Source: Bacteroidota bacterium
GTDB lineage: Bacteria; Bacteroidota; Bacteroidia; Chitinophagales; Chitinophagaceae
Reading direction: 5' to 3'
NCBI GenBank assembly: GCA_023424015.1
Contig: JAFAEM010000006.1
Span: forward strand, 62,001 to 126,000
DNA length: 64,000 nucleotides
Below the pieces are notes generated by a model. The model did no database searches and was not told where the DNA came from. It saw only the letters and a program-made list of their open reading frames with translations. This document shows, piece after piece, positions 1-9,029 of the stretch. Each line of letters begins with the position of its first letter. The stretch's first letter is position 1. Made by a program: the position numbers and the translations under genes.

Positions 1-1998
1 CAATTCTTTACCAATATTCGTCATATCGACCGCAATAGTCATCTCCCGGGAAAAGGTGGAATGCTTTCATTTATGCTTACCCGGCAGGGCACATTACTCG
101 CCGGAGCCTGGGGTGAAGGTCTTTACCGCTACGACAGTAATTACCGTATGGTACCCCTTGGTATTCGTGGAATCAATGAAAAATCATCGCCCTGGGTCTG
201 GAGTATGTGTATGTCGCCCGACAGCAATACGATCTGGATGGGTGCACAGCCCGGCATCTACGAACTGGATCAACGTACACAGCGTGTCAAAGCTCATCAC
301 CCTGCTGCATTAAAAGACAGAACGATCCGGCAGGTGGGTATGGACCGACTGGGTAATCTTTGGATCGGCACCCAGAGTCTCGGCATTTTTAAATGGACCG
401 CTGAAAAAGGAAGAAAAAAATTTGACGATGGATTAAAACAGTTCCCGGCGCTATCCTCGGGACAGATCCTGAAAATTTATATCTGCAAAAAAGGATACGT
501 ATGGGTGGGTACCTCCGATCTTGGCTTGTATGCGATAGACCCTGCTACTGATAAAATTGTTTATCATTTCGGCACTAACGAGCCACCGGAAAGAAAACTG
601 TTGAGTGATAACGCGGTTTCGGTGATCCAGTACGACGATACAACAATGGTGATAGCCGCCCGGGGCCTGCACATTTTCAACACAAAAACCGGGAAAATGG
701 TCAGGTCGATCACCATGCCCGAGTCAGTAACTGGTAACCTGGCGTCGATGGAAAAAGATGACAATGGGTATATCTGGCTTTCACTTTCCGACGGGCTTTA
801 CAGGGTGAACCTGCGCAATGAGATATTTATCCATTTCGATCGTATAGACGGGATCATGAATGATCATTTTGTAGAAGCCGCCTCCTACCGTTTACCAAGT
901 GGAAGGTTGATCTTTGGCTGCGACAACCAGTTGATCCTTTTTGATCCACTTCGTGTGATGCTCAATGAGCCCGCGCCGGATGTAGTGGTAAGTGGTTTTA
1001 AACTCAGGAACCAACCCCTGCTGGTGGATTCACTGCTGAACAATGAGCGTATTGAACTGGGAGCAGAGGACAATACGATCGCCATTGAATTTTCAGGATT
1101 GGGTTACGGCCGGGCCTATATAATCAAATACAAACTCGAGGGACTCGATAAGGACTGGGTGCTGGCCGACAAAAGTAATCAGGCCGTGTACTCTTATATG
1201 CCGACTGGAGACTATACTTTCCTGATGAAAAGTGAGGACGCTGACGGTAACCCTTCAAAAAATATTACCAAACTGTTCATCCGCGTAAAACCGCCATTCT
1301 GGAAAACATGGTGGTTTCTCGGCCTGGCAATCTTTGCGACCGTAGGACTCGTGTACTGGATCGACAAACAAAGAACACAAAAGATCCGGGCGACAGAAAG
1401 CATTCGCACCCGTATCGCCACCAGTCTTACGGAAGACATGAGCAATTCACTGGCGAGCATTAATATCTCCAGCGAACTGGCCAAAAACAAAATTGATACG
1501 GACACTGGCCGTACAAAGGAATATATCGCCCAGATCAGCGATGCCAGCAACAGGATGGTTCAGTCGATGTACGATATGGTGTGGAGTATCAACCCCGGCA
1601 ATGATACCCTGCCGGATACGATCGCGCGGATGAGAGAATTCGCTATCGAGATCGAAAACACATTCGACCTGGTGATTGTGTTTGATATTGATCCCAGAGT
1701 GATGAAATTGAAACTGGATATGGAATACAGGTATGAGATCCTGTCAATTTTCAAGGAAGCTGTGACAAATGTGGCTCGCCATGCCAATGCCCGGCATGTG
1801 CAGCTTAGCCTGCGCCTGCGCAATTCGAAACTGATCATGCTGGTTGAAGACGATGGTAAAGGTTTTGACCTGGAAACCGGTCTCCTGGGTCGCGGTATCA
1901 GCGATATGCGACGCCGTGCATCCGCCATAGACGCGTCCTTCTACATCGAGTCAAATGTAAATACCGGAAGTATTGTCAAACTGGAGATGAATGTTTGA
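1..1998 (+). CDS. Propeller-type sensor histidine kinase, 5' partial, phospho-acceptor His missing
   Basis: Frame 1 is open from base 1, so the true start lies upstream of the window. Visible parts in order: two-component-regulator propeller repeats (blades such as GNLWIGTQSLG and GYVWVGTSDLG), a Y_Y_Y domain (about 1080-1290), one membrane helix (WWFLGLAIFATVGLVYW, about 1305-1360), a HisKA_3-like dimerisation segment and a HATPase domain with N-box EAVTNVARHA, DDGKGF and GRGISDM. This is the SusR/NarX-like hybrid layout used for periplasmic glycan or metabolite sensing. Where relatives have RIAQDLHDNVG, this protein has RIATSLTEDMS: the His is Thr (ACG, 1429-1431), with the next Asp and the Gly also changed. 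It may therefore act as a pseudokinase or heterodimer partner (inference). The nearest regulator downstream is convergent, so its partner is not evident. Confidence 0.9.
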   Translation, partial: QFFTNIRHIDRNSHLPGKGGMLSFMLTRQGTLLAGAWGEGLYRYDSNYRMVPLGIRGINEKSSPWVWSMCMSPDSNTIWMGAQPGIYELDQRTQRVKAHHPAALKDRTIRQVGMDRLGNLWIGTQSLGIFKWTAEKGRKKFDDGLKQFPALSSGQILKIYICKKGYVWVGTSDLGLYAIDPATDKIVYHFGTNEPPERKLLSDNAVSVIQYDDTTMVIAARGLHIFNTKTGKMVRSITMPESVTGNLASMEKDDNGYIWLSLSDGLYRVNLRNEIFIHFDRIDGIMNDHFVEAASYRLPSGRLIFGCDNQLILFDPLRVMLNEPAPDVVVSGFKLRNQPLLVDSLLNNERIELGAEDNTIAIEFSGLGYGRAYIIKYKLEGLDKDWVLADKSNQAVYSYMPTGDYTFLMKSEDADGNPSKNITKLFIRVKPPFWKTWWFLGLAIFATVGLVYWIDKQRTQKIRATESIRTRIATSLTEDMSNSLASINISSELAKNKIDTDTGRTKEYIAQISDASNRMVQSMYDMVWSINPGNDTLPDTIARMREFAIEIENTFDLVIVFDIDPRVMKLKLDMEYRYEILSIFKEAVTNVARHANARHVQLSLRLRNSKLIMLVEDDGKGFDLETGLLGRGISDMRRRASAIDASFYIESNVNTGSIVKLEMNV

Positions 1999-2051
1999 TC
2001 AGCTGAAATAATGGAAAATTAATTCCGGTGAACTATCAATGCTGCAACATC

Positions 2052-2837
2052 CTATTTGCCCATCCATTTTTTAAAGTCGGCTACCTTTTCACGGCTCACC
2101 AGTGATTCTTTATCCACCGAAGGTTTGAGCGTAAGTAAAAGCCGGTTGCCAAAATAATCGTGTATCTGATCGATACTGGCAATTGATACATAGAATGAGC
2201 GGCTGATGCGGAAATATTTATCAGGATCGAGCATCTCTTCCAGTTCATCCATAGTGTAGTCCACCACGTATTTTTTATTATCGTTGGTTTTAAAGAAATT
2301 CAGCCTGCCGTCACTGTAGAAATAAGCAATATCCTGCACTTCAATGCTTATCAGCTTTTGTGCATGCTTCACCAGGAACCTTTTCCTGAATTCTTTTGGT
2401 TGAAGTTTTTGTTTGAGCTCCTTGACCAGGTTGTCTACGTTCAGCGGATCTGAACTACCGTTGCTGCTGGCGCTATACATCACCTGCAGGTTTTTCAATT
2501 TATTCAGGGCTGCTTCCAGATCCTCTTTCTGTACCGGTTTGAGGAGATAATCAACGCTATTAACTTTGAAAGCCTTTAACGCATACTCATCGTAAGAAGT
2601 GGTGAAGATCACTGTGCTTTTCACTTCCACTTTGTCAAAAATTTCAAAGCTTTGTCCATCGGCCAGTTCAATATCCATGAGGATCAGGTCGGGAGCGGGA
2701 TTTGATTCCAGCCAGTTGACCGATGAGCGGATACTATCAGCTACGCCAACCACTTCCGCGGAGCTGTCGACTGATTCCAATGTTTTCCTGAGCTTTTTGA
2801 CTGCCAGTTCCTCGTCTTCGATGATTAAGACCTTCAT
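2052..2837 (-). CDS. LytTR-family DNA-binding response regulator
   Basis: 261 residues. The N-terminal receiver (1-120) has the acidic pocket IIEDEE, phospho-acceptor Asp55 in LILMDIE and the conserved Lys100 in YLLKPV. The C-terminal LytTR domain (about 150-258) includes the segments RKRFLVKHAQKL and YFRISRSFYVS. It lies 130 bp downstream of a LytS-type kinase on the same strand and is most likely its cognate regulator; phosphorylation would control binding to target promoters. The start is an ATG immediately followed by the receiver beta-1 strand. The targets cannot be told from the sequence. It converges on the kinase gene ending at 1998. Confidence 0.93.
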   Translation of the reverse strand: MKVLIIEDEELAVKKLRKTLESVDSSAEVVGVADSIRSSVNWLESNPAPDLILMDIELADGQSFEIFDKVEVKSTVIFTTSYDEYALKAFKVNSVDYLLKPVQKEDLEAALNKLKNLQVMYSASSNGSSDPLNVDNLVKELKQKLQPKEFRKRFLVKHAQKLISIEVQDIAYFYSDGRLNFFKTNDNKKYVVDYTMDELEEMLDPDKYFRISRSFYVSIASIDQIHDYFGNRLLLTLKPSVDKESLVSREKVADFKKWMGK

Positions 2838-2967
2838 GGTTTTAGTTTTTGGTGTGTGAGGGCAAGATACAGCAGGTTACGCTACCGTGAAAGCACGAAA
2901 CGCCTGTTTGGGTAAAATCAGGTGATGAACTGCTGTTTTCGAGTATAAATCGTAATGGGCTTTTTGG

Positions 2968-4023
2968 CTAAGGCTGGATCAGTGGTACCACCACCGCAAA
3001 CTCCTTCCCATCGTCCCGCACGCTAATCTCCTCTTTTTTCATCAGGCGGTATTTCTTTACAATATTGGTTAGCCCCACCTTGTTGGATGACACCATCCTG
3101 TCCTTACGCTGCAGGTTATTGGTCACTACCAGTTTGCCGCTATTCGTTGTCATGATCAGGATATGAAGCGGGCTGTCTTTCAGTATCATATTATGTTTCA
3201 CCGCGTTCTCAACCAGCATCTGCAGGGTAAGCGGCGGGATCTGGTACTCATAATATCGCTCATTGATCCGGGTTTCCATTTCCAATCCGTCGCCATACCT
3301 GGTTTTCAAAAGGTGAAAATAAGAGTGAATGAACTGCATCTCCGATTCGAGGGAGGTTAGCCCTTCCTCGTTGGTCCGCAACAGGTAGCGGTACACCTTG
3401 CTCATTTCATCGAGGAATTTTTCCGCCTTCTCGGCATCCACGCTGATCAGGGATGAGAGCGAGTTGAGACTGTTGAAAAGAAAGTGCGGGTTGACCTGAC
3501 CCTTGAGCCCTTCGAGCTGACTTTGAAGATTTTCTTTTTTAAGGTTATCGGTCTCGTCCACCACTTCCCGCCATTTCTCATAAAAGGCGGCACCCTCGTT
3601 GAAACTGGTAGCCAGCAGGTTGCATACGACGCCCACGACCAGTACCCAGGGATAATTATCCATGATTACGGGCATACCCCGGAAGCCGATATAGTCGAAA
3701 CCAAAGAATAAGATCGTGATCGCCGCTACCGTGATCGCGATAAATCCAAGTAACTCGAGGCCAATACGTTTAAAGGTTTGGCTGTATTCCGGGTAACGGT
3801 TCAGTAAAATAGTCGCTACCATACTGCATAGGATGTACACAATGAGCACCAGCGTAATGGTAATGATGGTGGGTAAAAAGAAATTCCGCCATTTATCGAA
3901 GTAAACCGATCCGAAAATAAAGTAATTGATAGTAATCGCCACCGGCGGAATGATCAGCACACCGATAAGCCGTTCTTTACTGTTATGGCTCAACGTTTTC
4001 ATATTGTAAAATAATCCAGTCAT
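2968..4023 (-). CDS. LytS/YehU-type sensor histidine kinase
   Basis: 351 residues with four hydrophobic helices in the first about 140 residues, a short coiled linker, then a His_kinase domain (PF06580 type) with phospho-acceptor His in the motif QVNPHFLFNSLNSL and a C-terminal HATPase containing LVENAVKHN. It is a membrane kinase without a periplasmic sensor domain, typical of the LytS/LytTR pairs of Bacteroidota. The first ATG is at 4023; the ATG at 4002 (MKTLSHNS) is a plausible alternative start. It precedes the LytTR regulator gene in the same direction, consistent with one transcript. Confidence 0.92.
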   Translation of the reverse strand: MTGLFYNMKTLSHNSKERLIGVLIIPPVAITINYFIFGSVYFDKWRNFFLPTIITITLVLIVYILCSMVATILLNRYPEYSQTFKRIGLELLGFIAITVAAITILFFGFDYIGFRGMPVIMDNYPWVLVVGVVCNLLATSFNEGAAFYEKWREVVDETDNLKKENLQSQLEGLKGQVNPHFLFNSLNSLSSLISVDAEKAEKFLDEMSKVYRYLLRTNEEGLTSLESEMQFIHSYFHLLKTRYGDGLEMETRINERYYEYQIPPLTLQMLVENAVKHNMILKDSPLHILIMTTNSGKLVVTNNLQRKDRMVSSNKVGLTNIVKKYRLMKKEEISVRDDGKEFAVVVPLIQP

Positions 4024-4293
4024 GCGGCTATATCTAAATTATTTGATTGAAATCATTACCTCCCCTGCCGCAGCATGGATTGCGAATTAAAGGGATGAAT
4101 TGTGTTTTTGGCTGGATGAATTGTAGATACCCCGAAAAAAATCCTAAAACGAATAAATCGCAGATTCTGGCAGGTGCTTCTCTTATCCCCGATAGTAGTG
4201 AGATTTTCCACCCGCTTTGGCGATTGCCAAAGGCCTGACTGGAACGCAAATTTGCATCAGATTTTACGAAAAACAGAACCGTTCATAAAACAA

Positions 4294-4383
4294 CATTCAA
4301 CCATATTCAACCATATTCAACCATATTCAACCACATTCAACCACATTCAACCACATTCAACCATATTCAACCATATTCAACAA
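4294..4383. repeat. Nine tandem copies of a 10-bp repeat
   Basis: Nine head-to-tail units of YATTCAACCA run from 4294 to 4383. Only the first base varies (order c,t,t,t,c,c,c,t,t) and the last unit ends CAA. The tract ends about 30 bp before the ATG at 4413, inside the 389-bp gap between divergent genes. The period is close to one DNA helical turn, so the repeat would present the same face of the helix nine times. No coding frame through it is credible. The rest of 4024-4293 shows no feature I recognise. Confidence 0.95.
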
Positions 4384-4412
4384 CCTTAAACTTTAACATT
4401 AAACCTTAAATC

Positions 4413-4904
4413 ATGAAACAAAAACTATCCCTTTTATTGCTGGCACTTACGATTGGTCTGCTGCCGGTATTAGCCAACGAACCTGCCCGGGTAATCCTGA
4501 ACGCGGGAAATGTAGAACACATCAATGTATCGGGTGATATGGAGATCGTCCTGTTGCAGGCACCAGCTCACGAACATTCGGTCATTATGGGTGACGACGC
4601 TGCCGACCGGATCAACCTTCAGCTGAACAACAAATCTCTTTTTATCACGGACAGGGGCCTGTTTTCCAAAGAGAAAACCGTGGTCTATCTCTACGTCAAC
4701 AACCTTAGAACACTGACCGTTGAAGGAACTAGTAATGTGAAAACGGTCGGTTCGCTTACCACAGCCAAACTAGACGTGTATGTAGATGGCACTTCCAAAG
4801 TGCATATCCGTACCATGGGCACCGTGGAAGCACATGGACTCAACGATTCTGAAATCAAGGTAAAATACCTCAGTAACGGTGCAATAACCAAACGCGGTTA
4901 TTGA
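4413..4904 (+). CDS. Secreted head-GIN/DUF2807-like beta-solenoid protein
   Basis: 163 residues with a Sec signal peptide (MKQKLSLLLLALTIGLLPVLA, likely cleaved after ALA/N). The rest is beta-rich, with the pattern seen in the putative autotransporter-adhesin 'head GIN' family: short strands with NVEHINVSGDMEIVL near the start, TVEGTSNVKTVGS and DVYVDGTSKVHI in the middle. Family members are secreted or periplasmic and of unknown function, and the gene is shorter than usual (often over 200 residues). It sits between two sensor-kinase loci, behind the tandem 10-bp repeat, and has its own strong terminator. The assignment rests on pattern similarity only. Confidence 0.7.
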   Translation: MKQKLSLLLLALTIGLLPVLANEPARVILNAGNVEHINVSGDMEIVLLQAPAHEHSVIMGDDAADRINLQLNNKSLFITDRGLFSKEKTVVYLYVNNLRTLTVEGTSNVKTVGSLTTAKLDVYVDGTSKVHIRTMGTVEAHGLNDSEIKVKYLSNGAITKRGY

Positions 4905-4925
4905 TTGGGGACATTCGGGTGATTT

Positions 4926-4966
4926 AAAAATATCCTTTCCATTCGTGAAAGGGTATTTTTATTTTT
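4926..4966 (+). terminator. Rho-independent terminator
   Basis: A 14-bp stem (4926-4939 with 4947-4960, one G-U type pair) with a 7-base loop CATTCGT is followed by a T-rich run to about 4967. It ends the 163-residue gene. It runs straight into the ATG at 4968 of the next kinase gene, so that gene needs a promoter overlapping the terminator or readthrough. Confidence 0.88.
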
Positions 4967-4967
4967 T

Positions 4968-7900
4968 ATGACCTTTACACAGCTGATGAGAATACTCTTC
5001 GTATACATCATACTTCTTTCCGGCCTGGTTGTGCAGGCACAGCCGGTTTCACTTTATTTCCGTAACCTCAATACCAGCCATGGGCTTTCTCACAACAAGG
5101 TTAACTGCATAATCCAGGACCAGCGAGGCTTTGTATGGCTGGGTACTGACGATGGGCTGAATCGCTATGATGGTTACCGGTTTGAGATCTTCAGGCATTC
5201 GCCTTCCAATTCTGCCAGTATCTCCGGGAATATCATCACTGACCTGTTAGAGGACAAATCGGGTGTGATCTGGATCGCGACAGCCGATGGCGGTTTGACC
5301 AGATACGATTACCGAATGCCGCCTTCCTCGCAGTTCAGGCAGTTCAAGCATTCCACGTCCGATACTAATTCCATACCGGCCAATGTGATCAATGCAATGA
5401 TTGAAGATCACCAGGGAAGTCTTTGGCTGGCGACCAGTGGGCAAGGTATCCTTCGGTTCGATCCGCGGGCCGGGATCTTTAGCGAGCCGGTCCAGCGCCG
5501 ATCCCGGACTTACCTCGACCTGGCAATTGGCCCCGATGGTCAAATTTGGGCAGGCCGGCAGGGCGGGGGCCTATTAAAGATCAATCCTTCCACCCTGGCA
5601 TTTGAAGAAGACCCAGGATATAACGATGTATATGCCAGGCTGCCGCACCAGACTGTTTCGGCGCTGTTCAAAGACAGTAAGAATAATATGTGGATCGGCT
5701 CATGGGATAAAGTGGTGTACCGGGTAGCGCCGAACAATGTGGAGGAAGTTTTTGGACCTGGCGCCGAACCACTTTCGTTCCCCGGCGATGATCCGCTTGC
5801 CTTCGCCGAAGACAGGCACGAACATATCTGGATCGGCGGTCAGTATGAAGGTTTGCACATGTTTCACCCCGCGACAAAGAAATTTTTCCAGTTTAAACAT
5901 GACCCCGCCAGGGAAGGTTCATTGGCCGACAACAGAGTGAACTGTATCTATATTGACCCGTCGGGTATTGTCTGGATCGGAACCACCCGGGGGATCAGCG
6001 TTTATAATCCTTCGCTACAGAAATTCCAGCAGATATTTTTACCGGAGACCAGCGAGGCCAGGACACTATACGATTTCTTAATCGATGAAAACGGTGACCT
6101 GCTGATTGGAACAAGCCAGGGCATTTACCGAAAAAACAAAAAGGATGGTTCCTTTCAAAATTTACCCATCAAATACAAGGGTGAAGAACTAGCCGTCACT
6201 AAATTTTTCCGCGATGAACTTTCCAATCTTTACATCGGCACCAACCTGTCTTTATTCAGGATGGCCCAGCCCGGTTTTATACCACAAATACTCCCCAATA
6301 CAGAAAAGGATATCGTGATGAGCAGGATCATCGAATCAAGAGTGGTGTCGATGGTAACAGATACCATTGAAGGCCATCCCGTATTGATGGTAGCGCCATA
6401 CGGCCACTATTTTACTTATTACGATTTCACTACGGCACAATGGGTTTCCCGCCAGGATAGCGTCAGGCAGATCATCAAAAATTTCAACTTAAGAGATAAC
6501 CTGGTCAGGAAATTTTATAAAACTCGTAAAGGGCAGATCTGGATTGCCACCACCAAAAATGGATTGGGCGAATGGATAAATCATTCCATGCCTACCATAC
6601 AATATTACAATAATATCCCCCGCGATAACCGTAGCATTAGCAATAACAATATCTATGATATGGTGGAAGACGCGAAAGGTAACCTGTGGGTGAGCACCTA
6701 TGGCGGCGGGCTGCATTATTTTAATACAAAAACCAAAACATTCGAACACATCTCAGCCTCACATAACCTCGCTGAAGGCATACAAATCGACGACAAAGGA
6801 AATGTATGGGTTATCGCCAACGGAAATTTACATAAATACGATCCCTATCATAAATCGTATACCACTTACCAGCTACCCGATCTTGAAAAATCAGGCGGGG
6901 TGAAAGGCTATATTTTTAAAGATGAAAAAGGAAAGTTTTATCTCGCGGGGCAGAATTACTATATCGCTTTCCAACCCGGCGCGGTGCGGGATACTCATGA
7001 ACAACCAAAAGTTTTCCTGACTGATTTTAAAATTTTCAATACCTCACATAGCCAGCTGCTTTTTGAAAAGCAAATTGTTCTGAAATACGACCAAAATTTT
7101 TTCTCTATCGAATTTGCCGCGCCGGCTTTCCAGACGGGTTATCCCGTACAATACTCTCACAAACTGGAAGGTGTGGATGATAACTGGGTTTCTGATGGCA
7201 CCGGTAACCAGGTCAATTATACCAATCTTGATGATGGTGAATATATATTTAAGGTAAGAGCGACCAATAAGCCCGGAGCCTGGGGCGCCGAGATTGCATC
7301 CATCCGGATCCGCATCAAACCACCGGTTTGGAAGACCTGGTGGTTCTATACCCTCGCAGCCGCCATCATTTCCATCGGTGTGTATGCGATCTACCGCTAT
7401 CGCATTAACGAATTATTGAAACGGCAAAATATCCGCAACAAAATTGCGCAGGACCTGCACGACAATGTGGGATCAACCCTTAGCAGTATTTCAGTTTATA
7501 GCCAGGTGGCCAAGATCTATAAGGAACAAAACCGCATGGAGCCCTTACAAGACACCCTGGAAAAGATCAGTGCCACGTCCAGTGAAATGATCTCCGAAAT
7601 GAATGATATCGTGTGGGCCATCAATCCCCGCAACGATAATATGGCCACCATCCTGCAAAGAATGGAATCCTTTGCCAGACCCCTGTTGGCTTCCCAGGAA
7701 ATTAAGTTCCATTTCAGTTATGAATTGAGCGTGCAGCACCTGCACCTGGAAATGGACAAACGCAAGAACTTCTATCTCATTTTCAAGGAAGCGATCAACA
7801 ACGCGCTGAAATATTCTGGTTGTAAAAATATCTGGGTTGAGATCAGTACCCTGCATCACGTGTTGAAGATAACCGTGAAAGATGATGGCAAAGGTTTTGA

Positions 7901-8048
7901 CATCCACCAGGCAAAGTCTACAGCCAGCCTGGCCGGCAACGGGGTGCAAAATATGCAGATGCGTGCGAGGGAAATGAAGGGCAGTTGCCGGATTGAATCG
8001 GAACCCGGCAAGGGCACAACGGTGACTTTAAGTTTGCCTATCCCCTGA
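4968..8048 (+). CDS. Propeller-type sensor histidine kinase (Reg_prop, Y_Y_Y, HisKA_3, HATPase)
   Basis: 1026 residues: N-terminal signal/anchor, about 700 residues of two-component-regulator propeller (blades such as GFVWLGTDDGLNRYDG, GVIWIATADGGL and GNLWVSTYGGGL), a Y_Y_Y domain, one membrane helix after KPPVWKTWWF, then an intact HisKA_3 box (IAQDLHDNVGSTLSS) and HATPase (EAINNALKYS, DDGKGF, GNGVQNM). It is a periplasmic sensor that would phosphorylate the NarL-type regulator encoded directly downstream. The first ATG, 4968, abuts the preceding terminator. The ATG at 4986 gives MRILFVYIILLSGLVVQAQ, a clean signal peptide, and may be the true start. The ligand is unknown. Confidence 0.94.
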   Translation: MTFTQLMRILFVYIILLSGLVVQAQPVSLYFRNLNTSHGLSHNKVNCIIQDQRGFVWLGTDDGLNRYDGYRFEIFRHSPSNSASISGNIITDLLEDKSGVIWIATADGGLTRYDYRMPPSSQFRQFKHSTSDTNSIPANVINAMIEDHQGSLWLATSGQGILRFDPRAGIFSEPVQRRSRTYLDLAIGPDGQIWAGRQGGGLLKINPSTLAFEEDPGYNDVYARLPHQTVSALFKDSKNNMWIGSWDKVVYRVAPNNVEEVFGPGAEPLSFPGDDPLAFAEDRHEHIWIGGQYEGLHMFHPATKKFFQFKHDPAREGSLADNRVNCIYIDPSGIVWIGTTRGISVYNPSLQKFQQIFLPETSEARTLYDFLIDENGDLLIGTSQGIYRKNKKDGSFQNLPIKYKGEELAVTKFFRDELSNLYIGTNLSLFRMAQPGFIPQILPNTEKDIVMSRIIESRVVSMVTDTIEGHPVLMVAPYGHYFTYYDFTTAQWVSRQDSVRQIIKNFNLRDNLVRKFYKTRKGQIWIATTKNGLGEWINHSMPTIQYYNNIPRDNRSISNNNIYDMVEDAKGNLWVSTYGGGLHYFNTKTKTFEHISASHNLAEGIQIDDKGNVWVIANGNLHKYDPYHKSYTTYQLPDLEKSGGVKGYIFKDEKGKFYLAGQNYYIAFQPGAVRDTHEQPKVFLTDFKIFNTSHSQLLFEKQIVLKYDQNFFSIEFAAPAFQTGYPVQYSHKLEGVDDNWVSDGTGNQVNYTNLDDGEYIFKVRATNKPGAWGAEIASIRIRIKPPVWKTWWFYTLAAAIISIGVYAIYRYRINELLKRQNIRNKIAQDLHDNVGSTLSSISVYSQVAKIYKEQNRMEPLQDTLEKISATSSEMISEMNDIVWAINPRNDNMATILQRMESFARPLLASQEIKFHFSYELSVQHLHLEMDKRKNFYLIFKEAINNALKYSGCKNIWVEISTLHHVLKITVKDDGKGFDIHQAKSTASLAGNGVQNMQMRAREMKGSCRIESEPGKGTTVTLSLPIP

Positions 8049-8101
8049 TTTGGGGATTGCTAAGGGCGGTTTTTACCAGAACTTTATATAAACATTCCTA
8101 C

Positions 8102-8749
8102 ATGAGCCTGCGCATTGCCATATTCGACGACAACAAAAACATCCGGGAAAGCATCAGCCTTTTACTGGACACTGTTCCCCAGTTTGAAGTGGTGGGATCT
8201 TTCAGCCATGTACTGGATTGTATCGATGATATGCGGGAAGCCAAACCCGATATCGTGCTGATGGATATAGAAATGCCGGGCATGACGGGAATCGAAGCTG
8301 TTTCCCTGATCAAAAAAGAATTTCCGCACGTACAGGTATTGATGCAAACAGTGTTTGAGGATGATGACCGTGTATTCGATTCGATCTGCGCCGGGGCGTC
8401 GGGTTATATTTTGAAAAATTTCCTGAATACAAAACTCGTTGACGCGATCAATGAGTTGCAATACGGCGGTTCACCCATGAGTCCTTCTATTGCCAGGAAG
8501 GTGCTGAATAAAATGCAGTCCGTATCTTCTGTCATCAAACCCGAAGAAGCACCCGACTATCATCTTACTGCAAGAGAAAAGGAAGTGCTCTCCTGCCTGG
8601 TCAACGGGCTTAGTTATAAAATGATCGGCGCCGAACTCAATATCAGTTATGAAACCGTACGTTCGCATGTAAAAAAGATCTACGAAAAATTACATGTCGC
8701 GTCACTCACCGAAGTTGTAGCCAAAGCGATCAATCAAAGGATTGTTTAG
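8102..8749 (+). CDS. NarL/FixJ-family response regulator
   Basis: About 215 residues from the ATG at 8102 (MSLRIAIFDDNKN). The frame opens earlier at a TTG (8057), but receiver homology begins at MSLR. The receiver has the acidic pair in IFDDN, phospho-acceptor Asp in IVLMDIEMPG and Lys in GYILKN. The C-terminal LuxR-type helix-turn-helix is HLTAREKEVLSCLVNG ... SYETVRSHVKKIYEKL. It starts about 50 bp after the kinase stop on the same strand, so it is almost certainly the partner of that kinase. Confidence 0.94.
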   Translation: MSLRIAIFDDNKNIRESISLLLDTVPQFEVVGSFSHVLDCIDDMREAKPDIVLMDIEMPGMTGIEAVSLIKKEFPHVQVLMQTVFEDDDRVFDSICAGASGYILKNFLNTKLVDAINELQYGGSPMSPSIARKVLNKMQSVSSVIKPEEAPDYHLTAREKEVLSCLVNGLSYKMIGAELNISYETVRSHVKKIYEKLHVASLTEVVAKAINQRIV

Positions 8750-9029
8750 GGCAACTGGTGTTAAGTCAACCATATTTTGACGGTTTCTCCTATTTTAGCT
8801 GTGAGCTGTGAGCCATCAGGCTCAAGGCCTCAAATTTAATGGTCAAACGATCGGCCTCGAAGCTCGTAGCTTTTTGAAGCAGCATTTTAATCCTGACACG
8901 ACACTAACACGATTATTTAATTTCTTTAGTCAATAGCTATCCCCCACTTTCGGTTATTCATCCGGCATTTTCGGTGATTGATTTCCTGTCTGTAAGCGGC
9001 CAATTTTACGCCTCAAAAAATAAACAGAC
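8750..9029. other. Intergenic gap with an AGCT-rich repeat segment
   Basis: This 280-bp gap holds short AGCT-containing words (8795-8880: TTTTAGCTGTGAGCTGTGAG, then CTCGAAGCTCGTAGCTTTT). The 15-mer TCGAAGCTCGTAGCT at 8857-8871 recurs exactly at 47872-47886 in another gap. No gene is evident; it must also hold the promoter of the lipoprotein gene at 9030. Confidence 0.6.

Noticed and set aside
4294..4383. The tandem tract as a CRISPR array
   Set aside because: Units are only 10 bp, with no spacers; no cas genes nearby.
4034..4389. Open frames through the 10-bp repeat region
   Set aside because: They translate the tandem repeat and lack any protein features.
8057..8101. TTG start of the NarL-type regulator at 8057
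   Set aside because: ATG 8102 matches the receiver N-terminus exactly; the extra residues are not conserved in the family.
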